The notes under the pieces were generated by a model that was not told the DNA's origin, did not search any database, and saw only the letters and a list, made by a program, of their open reading frames with translations. From positions 6,879,501 to 6,943,500 of the forward strand of contig NZ_CP107985.1 in NCBI RefSeq assembly GCF_036108815.1: a DNA stretch of 64,000 bases. The letters are read 5' to 3'. How positions within the stretch are numbered: the stretch's first letter is position 1; every line of letters begins with the position of its first letter. Shown in pieces: positions 51,789-60,050 of this stretch. Both the position numbers and the translations under genes were made by a program. The DNA comes from Streptomyces sp. NBC_00353 (GTDB lineage Bacteria > Actinomycetota > Actinomycetes > Streptomycetales > Streptomycetaceae).

Positions 51789-52305
51789 GTGCGTGATTGT
51801 CACTTGTGCATGATCGGAAGCCAAACGGATTGACCGGCGGACCGGCCGACACGGATCGCCCCGTGGACCGGTCGGTGCCGGATCCCCGTACCGCGCTTCA
51901 CTCTGCGCACAACTGTTCGTGGCCCTCTCGTGGCCGGCGCTCATGCCAACGGCGGCGGGCCTTCCCGCCGATCGGACTGCTCGGCTCCATCCGGTGAGCG
52001 ACCAGCACCTGCAGGGCCGGCCGCGGGGTCGGTCGCCGCCGGGCGCGCCACGTCGAACGGGCCGAGCTGCTCCCTGCCGACGACCGTCACCGGGGGTGCG
52101 GCAGCAGATGGTGCGGCCCCGGCCGGACTTCCGGCCGCTGCGTCCGGGGCCGATCGGCGATCCGAGCATTCTTTCGGACAAAAGCGGGGTGACAGCCAGG
52201 CGGATAGGGGTTGATTGTGTCTATCTCATAGCGTAATGCGAAGGTTTCACAGCACGTCCTGGGACGAGGACGGCGGATGAAAAGCAGTGGGAGGGTCGGC
52301 GCAGC
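51789..52305. other. Divergent intergenic region before GT87/PAP2 gene
   Basis: About 515 bp without a gene. A possible promoter for the downstream gene has TTGATT at 52211-52216 and, after 17 bases, TAATGC at 52234-52239. Otherwise featureless. Confidence 0.4.
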
Positions 52306-54360
52306 GTGGCGAATGCGGAGCACAGTGTGCGCGGAAACGCGGCGACGGGGGCGAGGACCGGGGCAGCCCGGGCTGTGCTCTGGCTGATTGTCGCCTTGCT
52401 GGCGGGACGGCAGATGGCGGTGGTGCTGCGGCAGCCGCCCGGCGAACGGCTCACCGATCTGGAGACCTGGATCGGTGAGAACGGTGTCCTGCATGTGACG
52501 GGATCGCTCTACGACAGCGACCGGTTCACCGGCACCCCCTTTGCCGGGCTGGTACTCAAGCCGCTGGCCCGGACGGCCGAACAGAGCCTCGGCGTCGCCT
52601 GGACCTTCGGTTCGCTGCTGCTCGTCGCCGCACTCGGCCTCGTCGCGGCCCGCGCCCTGCCAGGGCCCGTCTCCCGTCGCACCGCCCTGCTGGCCGCCCC
52701 CGTCGCGATCAGCCTGCTGATGCTGTCCCTGCCGGTTCGTAATGCCCTCCACCTCGGTCAGACCAGCATCCTGCCGGTCCTGCTGGTGCTCCTCGGCTGT
52801 TTCGTGGCCCGGGGAGAGCGCGCGTCCGGCGTACTGATCGGGATCGCGGCCGCGCTCCAGCCGACCGTGCTGCTCTTCGCCGCCCTGCTCTGGCTGACAG
52901 GCCGCCGCCGGGCCGCCGTGACCGGTGGCACCGCATTCGCCGCCTGCACCGCGCTGGCCTGGGCCGTGATGCCGCACGACTCGTGGTCGTACTGGGTGCA
53001 CCATGTCGCGGGCGCCGGACTCGGCGACAGTGCGGACAGCCTCGCCAACCAGTCCCTGCACGGCGCGCTGCTCCGCTTCGGCCTGGCGGGCCCGCTCGAG
53101 GTCGGGCTGTTCCTGCTGCTGGCCGCCGCCGTCTGCTACGTCGGGCTGCGGCGCGCCGTGCGGTACGCGAACGACGGCCAGCTGCTCCTCGCCGTCGCCG
53201 TGACCGGCTGTGTCGCCGTGGCCGTCTCACCGACCGCCTGGCAGCACCAGCTGCTGTGGGTGCTCCTTGCCGTGGTCGGCCGGGCCGGCGAGCGGGCCTC
53301 CGACCGGCTTGTGTGGCCGGCCGTCGTGGTGCTCGTGATCACGCTGCCCGGGAAGATACTTCTGCCGAACATCCCGGTGGCCTTCCCGGTGCGGGACAAC
53401 GTGCTGCTCCTCGCTGCGCTGGGCGCCGCCTGCGCCGCGCCGTTCCTGCCGCGCACCTCGCCGTACTGGCAGCGGCCGATCCCCACGGACTACGCCGTCC
53501 CGGTCCCGGCCCGCTGGAGCCGCGTACCGCTGCTGCCGTTCTGGCGGCGGGTGCTCAGCCGTCCCAACCTGCTGCTCGAACTCCTGCTGATCCGGGTCGT
53601 CTACTCGGGGTATGCGCACGTCAGGCTGGCGGCGACGGCCGGCCGCGGCACCGCCGAGGCGCACGGCCGGCAGATCCACTCGCTCGAAAAGTGGCTGCAC
53701 ATCGACATCGAGCACTGGGCCAACCACGCGGTCGTCCACATCGGCTGGCTGAAGAGCTTCTTCGACTACTACTACTCGACGTTCCACTTCATCGTGCCGC
53801 TGACCATCCTCGGGGTGCTGTACGTACGACGCCCCGCGGACTACCGCTGGGCCCGCTCCACTCTCGGTTTCGCCACCCTGGTCGCGTTGCTCGGCTTCTG
53901 GCTCTACCCGCTGGCGCCGCCGCGGCTGATGCCGGGGCTCGGCTTCATCGACACGGTCCATGGTGTCCAGGACTTCGCGAAGCCGGACTACGGGACGCTC
54001 ACCTCGATGACCAACCAGTACGCGGCGATGCCCTCGCTGCATTTCGGCTGGTCGCTCTGGTGCGGCGTCATGATCGTGATGCTGGCCCCGAAGCTGTGGA
54101 TGAAGGCGCTCGGACTGCTGCACCCGCTGTTCACCGTCTCGGCGATCGTCGCCACCGCCAATCACTGGGTGCTCGACGCGGTGGGCGGGGCGCTGGCCAT
54201 CGGGCTCGGCTTCGTGCTCACGTACGTCCTCGCGGGACCGCGGAAGCTGCAACCGGTGGTGGACCGGGCAGCGGCAGCCGGGGCGGAACGGAACCCGCCC
54301 GCGGCGGATCGGGCCGCTTCCCCGGAGGCGACCGGCGAGACGGTGGGCAGCAAGACCTGA
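52306..54360 (+). CDS. Fusion of GT87 glycosyltransferase and PAP2 phosphatase
   Basis: A 684-residue membrane enzyme with about 15 hydrophobic segments. The N-terminal 400 residues resemble GT87 (DUF2029) polyprenyl-phosphate-dependent mannosyltransferases, with an early acidic pair in LTDLETWIGEN. The C-terminal 230 residues are a PAP2/inositol-phosphotransferase-like domain with MPSLHFGWSLWCG and ANHWVLDAVGG, carrying the two catalytic His. The two activities may act together in lipoglycan or phosphoinositide-mannoside turnover; that is inference. Starts at GTG 52306; monocistronic with a strong terminator. Confidence 0.87.
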   Translation: MANAEHSVRGNAATGARTGAARAVLWLIVALLAGRQMAVVLRQPPGERLTDLETWIGENGVLHVTGSLYDSDRFTGTPFAGLVLKPLARTAEQSLGVAWTFGSLLLVAALGLVAARALPGPVSRRTALLAAPVAISLLMLSLPVRNALHLGQTSILPVLLVLLGCFVARGERASGVLIGIAAALQPTVLLFAALLWLTGRRRAAVTGGTAFAACTALAWAVMPHDSWSYWVHHVAGAGLGDSADSLANQSLHGALLRFGLAGPLEVGLFLLLAAAVCYVGLRRAVRYANDGQLLLAVAVTGCVAVAVSPTAWQHQLLWVLLAVVGRAGERASDRLVWPAVVVLVITLPGKILLPNIPVAFPVRDNVLLLAALGAACAAPFLPRTSPYWQRPIPTDYAVPVPARWSRVPLLPFWRRVLSRPNLLLELLLIRVVYSGYAHVRLAATAGRGTAEAHGRQIHSLEKWLHIDIEHWANHAVVHIGWLKSFFDYYYSTFHFIVPLTILGVLYVRRPADYRWARSTLGFATLVALLGFWLYPLAPPRLMPGLGFIDTVHGVQDFAKPDYGTLTSMTNQYAAMPSLHFGWSLWCGVMIVMLAPKLWMKALGLLHPLFTVSAIVATANHWVLDAVGGALAIGLGFVLTYVLAGPRKLQPVVDRAAAAGAERNPPAADRAASPEATGETVGSKT

Positions 54361-54381
54361 GTGGCGACCGGCTGTACGTGT

Positions 54382-54428
54382 GCCGAAGGGGTGCCTGAAC
54401 GACCTGTGTCGTCCGGCACCCCTTCGGC
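54382..54428 (+). terminator. Terminator after GT87/PAP2 gene
   Basis: Perfect 14-bp arms GCCGAAGGGGTGCC (54382-54395) and GGCACCCCTTCGGC (54415-54428), 22 bp after the stop. Confidence 0.85.
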
Positions 54429-54516
54429 GTGGATCGCCGCTTACTCAGCATCCGCCTGTCCCGGGCGTCCCGCCACTCGAACAGCTCACCCCTCACTCGA
54501 ACAGCCCAAGGGGCGG

Positions 54517-55491
54517 TCAGTGGGACGGCCCGAGTGCCCAGGTGGCGAACGACAGGGTGGCCATGGAAGCGACCGTGGAGGCGACGACGGAGTTGCGGGC
54601 GAGCCTGGTGTCCAGACCGTACTGGCGGGCGTAGATGAAGGCGTTCTGGGCCGTCGGCAGCGCGGAGCACACCACTACGGCCAGCAGTTGATGGTCCGGC
54701 AGCCGCAGCAGCGGGCCGCCGACGAGGAACGCGATCAGCGGCTGGACCAGCGTCTTCAGCACGACGGCGACCCCGACCTCCGCACGCTCCCCGGGATCCG
54801 CCGTCGTCTGCGATGGTGCGCCGGTCGCCGACGGGTGTCCGTTCAGCGACAGGCCGAGGGTGATCAGGGCCGTGGGCACGGCCGCCGCGCCGAGCAGATC
54901 ACAGGAGTGCGTGAGGGCCGTCGGCAGTCGCAGCCCGATCGCGGAGACGGCGACACCGAACATCGAGGCCATGATGATCGGGTTGCGGACCGGCATGGTC
55001 AGCATCCGCCGGAAGGTGACGCCCCTTCCGGAGCCGGCCCCCGTCCCCGTGTCCAGCAGTGTCAGGATCACGGGGGAGACCAGCAGCACCTGGAACAGGA
55101 TGATCTGCGCGACGAACGACGCGTCGCCCAGCACCTGGACCGCCACCGGGATGCCGAGATTGGCGGAGTTCACGTAGCCGGACGCCATGCTGCTGATCGC
55201 CTGGTCGGCGGTCTTGCGGCCGAAGAGGCGCCGGGCCAGGACGAAGCCGAGGGCGCAGACGAGCGCCGTGCCCGCGCCGAAGGCCACCATCGAGGAGTTG
55301 GCGAAGGCGTCCAGCTGTGCGCCGGAGACCATGATGAACAGAGCTGCGGGCATGGCCACGTGGAAGACGAACCGGCCGAGCACGGCTTCCGCCTGCTCTC
55401 CGAGGAGGCCGCTGCGGCCGACCACGTAACCGATGCCGGTGAGCGTCCAGATGGGGGCGAAGCCGGAGAGCAGGGCGTGCATGGACGCCAT
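54517..55491 (-). CDS. AEC-family (auxin efflux carrier) transporter
   Basis: A 324-residue ten-helix transporter. Conserved features are the opening PIWTLTGIGYVVGRSGLL, the pore-crossing pattern MASGYVNSANLGIPVAVQVL in the N-terminal half, and the inverted half ending with VVVCSALPTAQNAFIYARQY. Members move small organic anions or are receptor-like. A polar loop (about 240-262) separates the halves. It sits beside the P450 gene on the same strand (154 bp gap), so it could move sterol-derived acids, but no evidence links them beyond position. Confidence 0.87.
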   Translation of the reverse strand: MASMHALLSGFAPIWTLTGIGYVVGRSGLLGEQAEAVLGRFVFHVAMPAALFIMVSGAQLDAFANSSMVAFGAGTALVCALGFVLARRLFGRKTADQAISSMASGYVNSANLGIPVAVQVLGDASFVAQIILFQVLLVSPVILTLLDTGTGAGSGRGVTFRRMLTMPVRNPIIMASMFGVAVSAIGLRLPTALTHSCDLLGAAAVPTALITLGLSLNGHPSATGAPSQTTADPGERAEVGVAVVLKTLVQPLIAFLVGGPLLRLPDHQLLAVVVCSALPTAQNAFIYARQYGLDTRLARNSVVASTVASMATLSFATWALGPSH

Positions 55492-55645
55492 GATCCTCGT
55501 ACGCCCCTGTGCCTCCCGGAGCGGGGTGCGGGCAGGTCGCGGGGTGCGGATGGACAGCGGCCGCTGACAGGTCGCGGGACACGGACGGGCGGCGGGGGCC
55601 GGGGCGTAGGGGGAAGGCCCCCGCCGCCCGAAATCCGCGAACCGG

Positions 55646-56923
55646 TCAGCCGGCGGGCGTACCGGCCTTGTCCGCCGTACCGGCCGTGCTGACCTGGAGT
55701 TGTTTGATCCCGTTGAGCCAGGCGGAGCGCAGCCGCCGCGGGTCGCCGACCAGCCGCAGGTCCGGCAGCACGTCCGCGATCGCGTTGAAGATCAGGTTGA
55801 TCTCCATGACGGCGAGGGACTTGCCGAGACAGAAGTGCGGTCCGCCGCCGCCGAAGCCGAGATGGGGGTTGGGGTCCCGGGAGATGGAGAAGCTCTCCGG
55901 GTTCTCGAAGACCTCGGGGTCGTTGTTGGCGGAGGAGTAGAACAGCCCGACCCTGTCCCCCTTCTTGATCCGCTGCCCGCCCAGTTCGACGTCCTGGGTG
56001 GCGGTCCGCTGGAAGGAGACCACGGGGGTGGCCCAGCGCACGATCTCCTCGGCGGTCGTCTCCGGCCGCTCGCGCTTGTACAGCTCCCATTCGTCGGGGT
56101 GGGTCAGGAAGGCGTGCATGCCGTGGCTGATGGCGTTACGAGTGGTCTCGTTGCCGGCGACGGCGAGCAGGATCACGAAGAAGCCGAACTCGTCGGAGGA
56201 GAGGTTGCCTTCGCCCTCCGCGGCGACCAGCTGGGAGACGATGTCCTTGGCCGGGCACTCCTTGCGATCCGCCGCCAGGTTCATCGCGTACGAGACGATC
56301 TCCATGGCCGCCTCGGTGCCGACCTCTTCGGTGATCGCGTACTCGGGATCGTCGTACGCGGCCATCTTGTTGGACCAGTCGAAGATCTTCGACCGGTCCT
56401 CCTGCGGTACGCCGATGAGCTCGGCGATGGCTTGGAGCGGCAGTTCGACGGCGATATTGGTGACGAAGTCGAAGGAGCCGTCGTCGTCGGCGGAGGCGAG
56501 CGCCGTCTCGACGATCGAGCGGGCGCGGCTGCGCAGCGCCTGCTCCAGGGACCGGATCGCACGGGGCGTGAAGCCGCGCTGGACGATCTGGCGGACCCGG
56601 GTGTGCTCGGGCGGGTCCATGTTCAGCATGATCAGCTTCTGGACCTCGATCTGGTCGCGGCTGATCGACTCGTTGAAGCGGATGACTGCCGTGTTGGTGT
56701 GGGACGAGAACAGTTCAGGGTGTGTGGAGACGTACTTGACGTCCGCGTGCCGGGTGACCACCCAGTAGCCCTCGTCGTCGAAACCGGAGATACCGGCCGG
56801 CTGGGTGCACCACCAGACCGGGGCGGTCTCCCGCATCCGGGCGAACTCCGGGTAGGGGATGCGGGCTTGGAGCAGGTCGGGATCGGTGAAGTCGAACCCT
56901 TCGGGCAGATGGGGGCAGGGCAT
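55646..56923 (-). CDS. Cytochrome P450, CYP125-like steroid monooxygenase
   Basis: A 425-residue P450 whose N-terminus (LPEGFDFTDPDLLQ, then APVWWCTQPAG and YWVVTRHADVKYVS) closely follows CYP125, which oxidises the terminal side-chain carbon of cholesterol. The I-helix AGNETT, ExxR in TAEEIVRWATP, and heme motif FGGGGPHFCLGKSLA (ligand Cys365) are intact. The ATG at 56923 has GGAG six bases upstream; a TTG two codons earlier is less likely. It is divergent from a FadA5-like thiolase across two KstR-like boxes. Confidence 0.9.
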   Translation of the reverse strand: MPCPHLPEGFDFTDPDLLQARIPYPEFARMRETAPVWWCTQPAGISGFDDEGYWVVTRHADVKYVSTHPELFSSHTNTAVIRFNESISRDQIEVQKLIMLNMDPPEHTRVRQIVQRGFTPRAIRSLEQALRSRARSIVETALASADDDGSFDFVTNIAVELPLQAIAELIGVPQEDRSKIFDWSNKMAAYDDPEYAITEEVGTEAAMEIVSYAMNLAADRKECPAKDIVSQLVAAEGEGNLSSDEFGFFVILLAVAGNETTRNAISHGMHAFLTHPDEWELYKRERPETTAEEIVRWATPVVSFQRTATQDVELGGQRIKKGDRVGLFYSSANNDPEVFENPESFSISRDPNPHLGFGGGGPHFCLGKSLAVMEINLIFNAIADVLPDLRLVGDPRRLRSAWLNGIKQLQVSTAGTADKAGTPAG

Positions 56924-56994
56924 CGGCAACTCCAGGTCGGTCCGAGGGCCGCCCGAGCCATGCCTGACGACCCATCAGAAGTTGCCGGAAAGGT

Positions 56995-57008
56995 AGTAAC
57001 GAGTTCTA
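56995..57008. promoter_or_regulatory. KstR-like operator box 1
   Basis: AGTAACGAGTTCTA matches the mycobacterial KstR consensus TnnAACnnGTTnnA at all fixed positions except the first T. It lies 72 bp upstream of the P450 start. A partly overlapping inverted repeat, CGAGTT/AACTCG, follows at 57000-57015. Confidence 0.55.
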
Positions 57009-57134
57009 CAACTCGCAAGGGGCATGGCCGGATCTGTTGCGTGAAGACTGGGTGCGCCAGGCAGGAAGTGGGCGCAAGGTGCGTGCACGGCTCTTGCGTA
57101 CCGGGGGTAAGCCTCATAAGACTGCTTGCAGAAC

Positions 57135-57148
57135 TAGAACGCGTACTA
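57135..57148. promoter_or_regulatory. KstR-like operator box 2
   Basis: TAGAACGCGTACTA matches TnnAACnnGTTnnA with one change (GTA for GTT). It is embedded in perfect GAACTAG/CTAGTTC arms (57131-57152), 58 bp before the thiolase ATG. Confidence 0.55.
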
Positions 57149-57205
57149 GTTCCTTCCGCGGGCGCCGGGACGCCCCCTGCGGAAGTGCGAGGAGAGGACG
57201 AGCTC

Positions 57206-58375
57206 ATGGCCGCGGAACCCGTCATCGTCGAAGCCGTACGCACCCCCATCGGCAAGCGCGGAGGCGCGCTCGCCAATCTGCACCCCGCCTATCTGCTGGG
57301 CGAGACCTACCGTGAACTCCTCGGCCGGACCGGCATCCATGCCGACTGCGTCGAACAGATCGTCGGCGGCACGGTCACCCATGCCGGCGAACAGTCCATG
57401 AACCCGGCGCGCAACGCCTGGCTCACCGTGGGACTTCCGTACGAGACCGCCGCCACCACCGTGGACTGTCAGTGCGGCTCCTCGCAGCAGGCTTCCCACA
57501 TGGTCGCCAATATGGTCGCCGCCGGAGTCATCGACGTCGGTATCAGCTGCGGTGTCGAGGCCATGTCGCGCGTACCGCTGGGCAGCGGCTCCAAGCACGG
57601 CCCCGGGAAGCCCTGGCCGGACGAGTGGAACGTCGATCTGCCCAACCAGTTCGAGGCCGCCGAACGCATCGCCCGCAAAAGGGGCCTCACGAGGGAGAAC
57701 GTCGACTCGCTCGGGCTGATCTCGCAGGAGCGGGCAGCCGTGGCCTGGGCCGAGGAACGCTTCAAACGGGAGACGTACGCGGTTCAGGTGCCGACCACCG
57801 AGGAGGAACAGGCGGCGGGGCAGGGCATGTGGCGCCTCGTCGACCGCGACGAAGGGCTGCGGGACACCACCATGGAGGGGCTCGCCCGGCTCAAGCCGGT
57901 CATGCCCACCGCCGTCCACACCGCGGGCAACTCCTCGCAGATCTCCGACGGTGCCTGCGCGATCATGTGGGCGTCCAAGCGGATGGCGCGGGCGCTCAAG
58001 CTCAAGCCGCGCGCCCGGATCGTCGCCCAGGCGCTGGTCGGCTCCGACCCGCACTTCCACCTCGACGGGCCGATCGACGCGACCCGCGCGGTGCTCGGCA
58101 AGGCCGGGATGTCGCTGAGGGACATCGACCTCGTCGAGATCAACGAGGCGTTCGCGTCGGTGGTGCTGAGCTGGGCACAGGTCTTCGAACAGGACCTGGA
58201 GAAGGTCAACGTCAACGGTGGGGCCATCGCGCTCGGCCACCCGGTGGGAGCCACCGGGGCCCGGCTGATCACCACGGCACTGCACGAATTGGAACGCAGG
58301 GACAAGGAGTTCGCGCTCATCACCATGTGTGCGGGCGGCGCGCTGGCCACCGGAACGATCATCCAGCGGCTCTGA
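57206..58375 (+). CDS. Steroid 3-ketoacyl-CoA thiolase, FadA5-like
   Basis: A 389-residue thiolase cleaving 3-ketoacyl-CoA. The nucleophile Cys90 lies in DCQCGSSQQA, the same context as FadA5, the mycobacterial cholesterol side-chain thiolase. The remaining motifs are intact: NEAFAS, His345 in GAIALGHPVGATG, and Cys375 in MCAGGALATG. The ATG at 57206 follows GAGGAGAGG. It is divergent from the CYP125-like gene, and the pair fits initial oxidation and beta-oxidation of a sterol side chain. A strong hairpin follows the stop. Confidence 0.92.
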   Translation: MAAEPVIVEAVRTPIGKRGGALANLHPAYLLGETYRELLGRTGIHADCVEQIVGGTVTHAGEQSMNPARNAWLTVGLPYETAATTVDCQCGSSQQASHMVANMVAAGVIDVGISCGVEAMSRVPLGSGSKHGPGKPWPDEWNVDLPNQFEAAERIARKRGLTRENVDSLGLISQERAAVAWAEERFKRETYAVQVPTTEEEQAAGQGMWRLVDRDEGLRDTTMEGLARLKPVMPTAVHTAGNSSQISDGACAIMWASKRMARALKLKPRARIVAQALVGSDPHFHLDGPIDATRAVLGKAGMSLRDIDLVEINEAFASVVLSWAQVFEQDLEKVNVNGGAIALGHPVGATGARLITTALHELERRDKEFALITMCAGGALATGTIIQRL

Positions 58376-58440
58376 GACGACCCCGGCCGGGGTTGTTGCC
58401 AGGTACACCCCGGCCGGGGGTCACGCCGTCCGGGCAGGGC

Positions 58441-58473
58441 GAAGGCCCCGACCGGAACCCGGTCGGGGCCTTC
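58441..58473. terminator. Bidirectional terminator between thiolase and SLT gene
   Basis: A near-perfect hairpin: GAAGGCCCCGACCGG (58441-58455) and CCGGTCGGGGCCTTC (58459-58473). It serves the convergent genes on both sides. A second CCCCGGCCGGGG palindrome lies at 58381-58392. Confidence 0.85.
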
Positions 58474-58496
58474 GTGTGAAGCTGCTCGCCACCGGC

Positions 58497-58925
58497 TCAG
58501 TACCAGTGGTTGGCCTGCCAGAACGTCCAGGCGGCGCACGGGCTGCCGTAGCGGGAGTTCATGTAGTCCACGCCCCACTTGATCTGGGTCGAGGGGTTGG
58601 TCTTCCAGTCGGCGCCGGCCGAGGCCATCTTCGAACCGGGCAGTGCCTGGACCAGGCCGTAGGCGCCCGAAGAGGCGTTGGTCGCGCTGGGGTTCCAGCC
58701 GCTCTCGTGCGACACGATGTTGCTGAAGCACTGGAACTGCGCCTCGTTGCCGATCATCGCTCGCGCCGTGCCCTGTGCGCCGGTGGCGACGGACGCCGGC
58801 GCGGCCATGGCCGGGGTGACGCCGAGGGCCAGACCGGTGGCGCCGAGGACCGCGGCGGCACCGGCGACGGCGGCCTTGCGGTGAGCGGTGCGGGGCTGGG
58901 CGAGGAGGTTACGGACGAACGACAC
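58497..58925 (-). CDS. Secreted lytic transglycosylase-like (SLT) protein
   Basis: A 142-residue secreted protein. The signal peptide at 1-41 ends AMAAP. The mature domain has the SLT/transglycosylase pattern: SHESGWNPSATNASSGAYGL with the catalytic Glu in HESGWN, then ALPGSKMAS and IKWGVDYMNSRYGSPCAAW. It should cut the peptidoglycan glycan strand during growth or spore germination. The family often has LysM or other wall-binding domains; this one has only the catalytic part. It is convergent with the thiolase. Confidence 0.88.
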   Translation of the reverse strand: MSFVRNLLAQPRTAHRKAAVAGAAAVLGATGLALGVTPAMAAPASVATGAQGTARAMIGNEAQFQCFSNIVSHESGWNPSATNASSGAYGLVQALPGSKMASAGADWKTNPSTQIKWGVDYMNSRYGSPCAAWTFWQANHWY

Positions 58926-59210
58926 AGGCGAACCTAACCGTTGGGGACGGGGGAGTCGCGGACCGGGCCCAACAGTGCAGGGGACCGGTGCTCGTTGACC
59001 GCGTTCCGTTCCGGTGAACGCTTGCGGTGCTCGGCGACGTGACCAGTGTTAGCCGCGGCCTTCAACCGTGGCAATGACCCCTGATACGGTCTTGCCTCGC
59101 ATCAAGGGCCAACGGTCCCTAACCACCCCAAAAGGTTTCATAGCAGGTCGGAGGGGGTGAAGTGGGTTCCATATGTGGCTGGAAACACTACTACTCGCGA
59201 TAGTGGAGGA
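58926..59210. other. Leader/intergenic region upstream of SLT gene
   Basis: About 285 bp without a gene. Because wall-hydrolase genes in Streptomyces can have a ydaO-type riboswitch, I looked for its conserved core on the minus strand and did not find it. No clear promoter boxes. Confidence 0.4.
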
Positions 59211-60050
59211 CTAAGGTCCTGTGGGCGCCTTCACGCCTTCGGGACCGTCGAATGTGACCTGGGCCTCGAAGGACGCGCGGCGTGTGGCCCGTCGCAGCGC
59301 CTTCAGCAGCGTGGCGCCGATGGTGAGGGTCAGTGCCATGGTCAGCACGGCCCGGCCCAGGTCCCAGCCCAGTGAGGTGGCCAGGCAGTACGCGAGGAAC
59401 CGGACCAGATTCTCGGGCAGCGGGTCACCGGGGTGGAACGAGATGCCCGAGCCGAGGCCCGGCACGATCGTCCAGCCGTACAGGTTCATCACCGTGCCGT
59501 ACGCGAAGGCCGCCACACCGCCGTACGCCGCCAGCATCAGCAGCTCGGCCCGCCCGCGCAGCCGGTCCGGGGCCGGCAGCAGGCCGGCGCCCATCGTGAA
59601 CCAGCCCATCGACAGCATCTGGAACGGCATCCACGGGCCCACCCCGCCGGTGAGCAGGGCGGACGCGAACATCGTCACCGAGCCGAGCACGAAGCCGAAG
59701 CCGGGGCCGAGCACCCGGCCGCTCAGCACCATCAGGAAGAACATCGGCTCCAGGCCCGCCGTACCGGCGCCGAGCGGACGCAGCGCGGCACCGACCGCAG
59801 CGAGCACACCCAGCATCGCCACCGCCTTCGCGTCCAGGCCGGAGTCCGCGATGGTGGCGACGACCACACCGACCAGGAGCGGAAGCAGTGCGGCGAACAG
59901 CCACGGTGCGTCCTGGGAATGGGCGAGACCGGAGTCCGCGTCCGCGAGCAGCGGCCAGCCGATGGAGGCGACGCCGATCGCGCTGACGAGGAGGAGTGCG
60001 GCGATCGCACGGGGGCCCAGTCGTACCGGACGGCTTCGGAGGTCGCTCAT
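59211..60050 (-). CDS. ECF transporter substrate-binding S component
   Basis: A 279-residue membrane protein with six or more hydrophobic segments, beginning MSDLRSRPVRLGPRAIAALL. The motif FFLMVLSGRVLGPGFGFVLG followed by GGVGPWMPFQMLSMGWFTMG is typical of S components of the CbrT/HtsT-like type. It captures a vitamin or cofactor precursor; the ligand is not deducible. Its ATG overlaps the ATPase stop (ATGA at 60047-60050). It is the last gene of the operon. Confidence 0.87.
   Translation of the reverse strand: MSDLRSRPVRLGPRAIAALLLVSAIGVASIGWPLLADADSGLAHSQDAPWLFAALLPLLVGVVVATIADSGLDAKAVAMLGVLAAVGAALRPLGAGTAGLEPMFFLMVLSGRVLGPGFGFVLGSVTMFASALLTGGVGPWMPFQMLSMGWFTMGAGLLPAPDRLRGRAELLMLAAYGGVAAFAYGTVMNLYGWTIVPGLGSGISFHPGDPLPENLVRFLAYCLATSLGWDLGRAVLTMALTLTIGATLLKALRRATRRASFEAQVTFDGPEGVKAPTGP

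Noticed and set aside
54517..58375. Biosynthetic gene cluster built on the P450
   Set aside because: There is no core synthase, and the P450 and thiolase resemble sterol side-chain catabolic enzymes.
58926..59150. ydaO-type (cyclic-di-AMP) riboswitch upstream of the SLT gene
   Set aside because: The expected conserved core was not found on the minus strand; GC-rich runs there are on the wrong strand.
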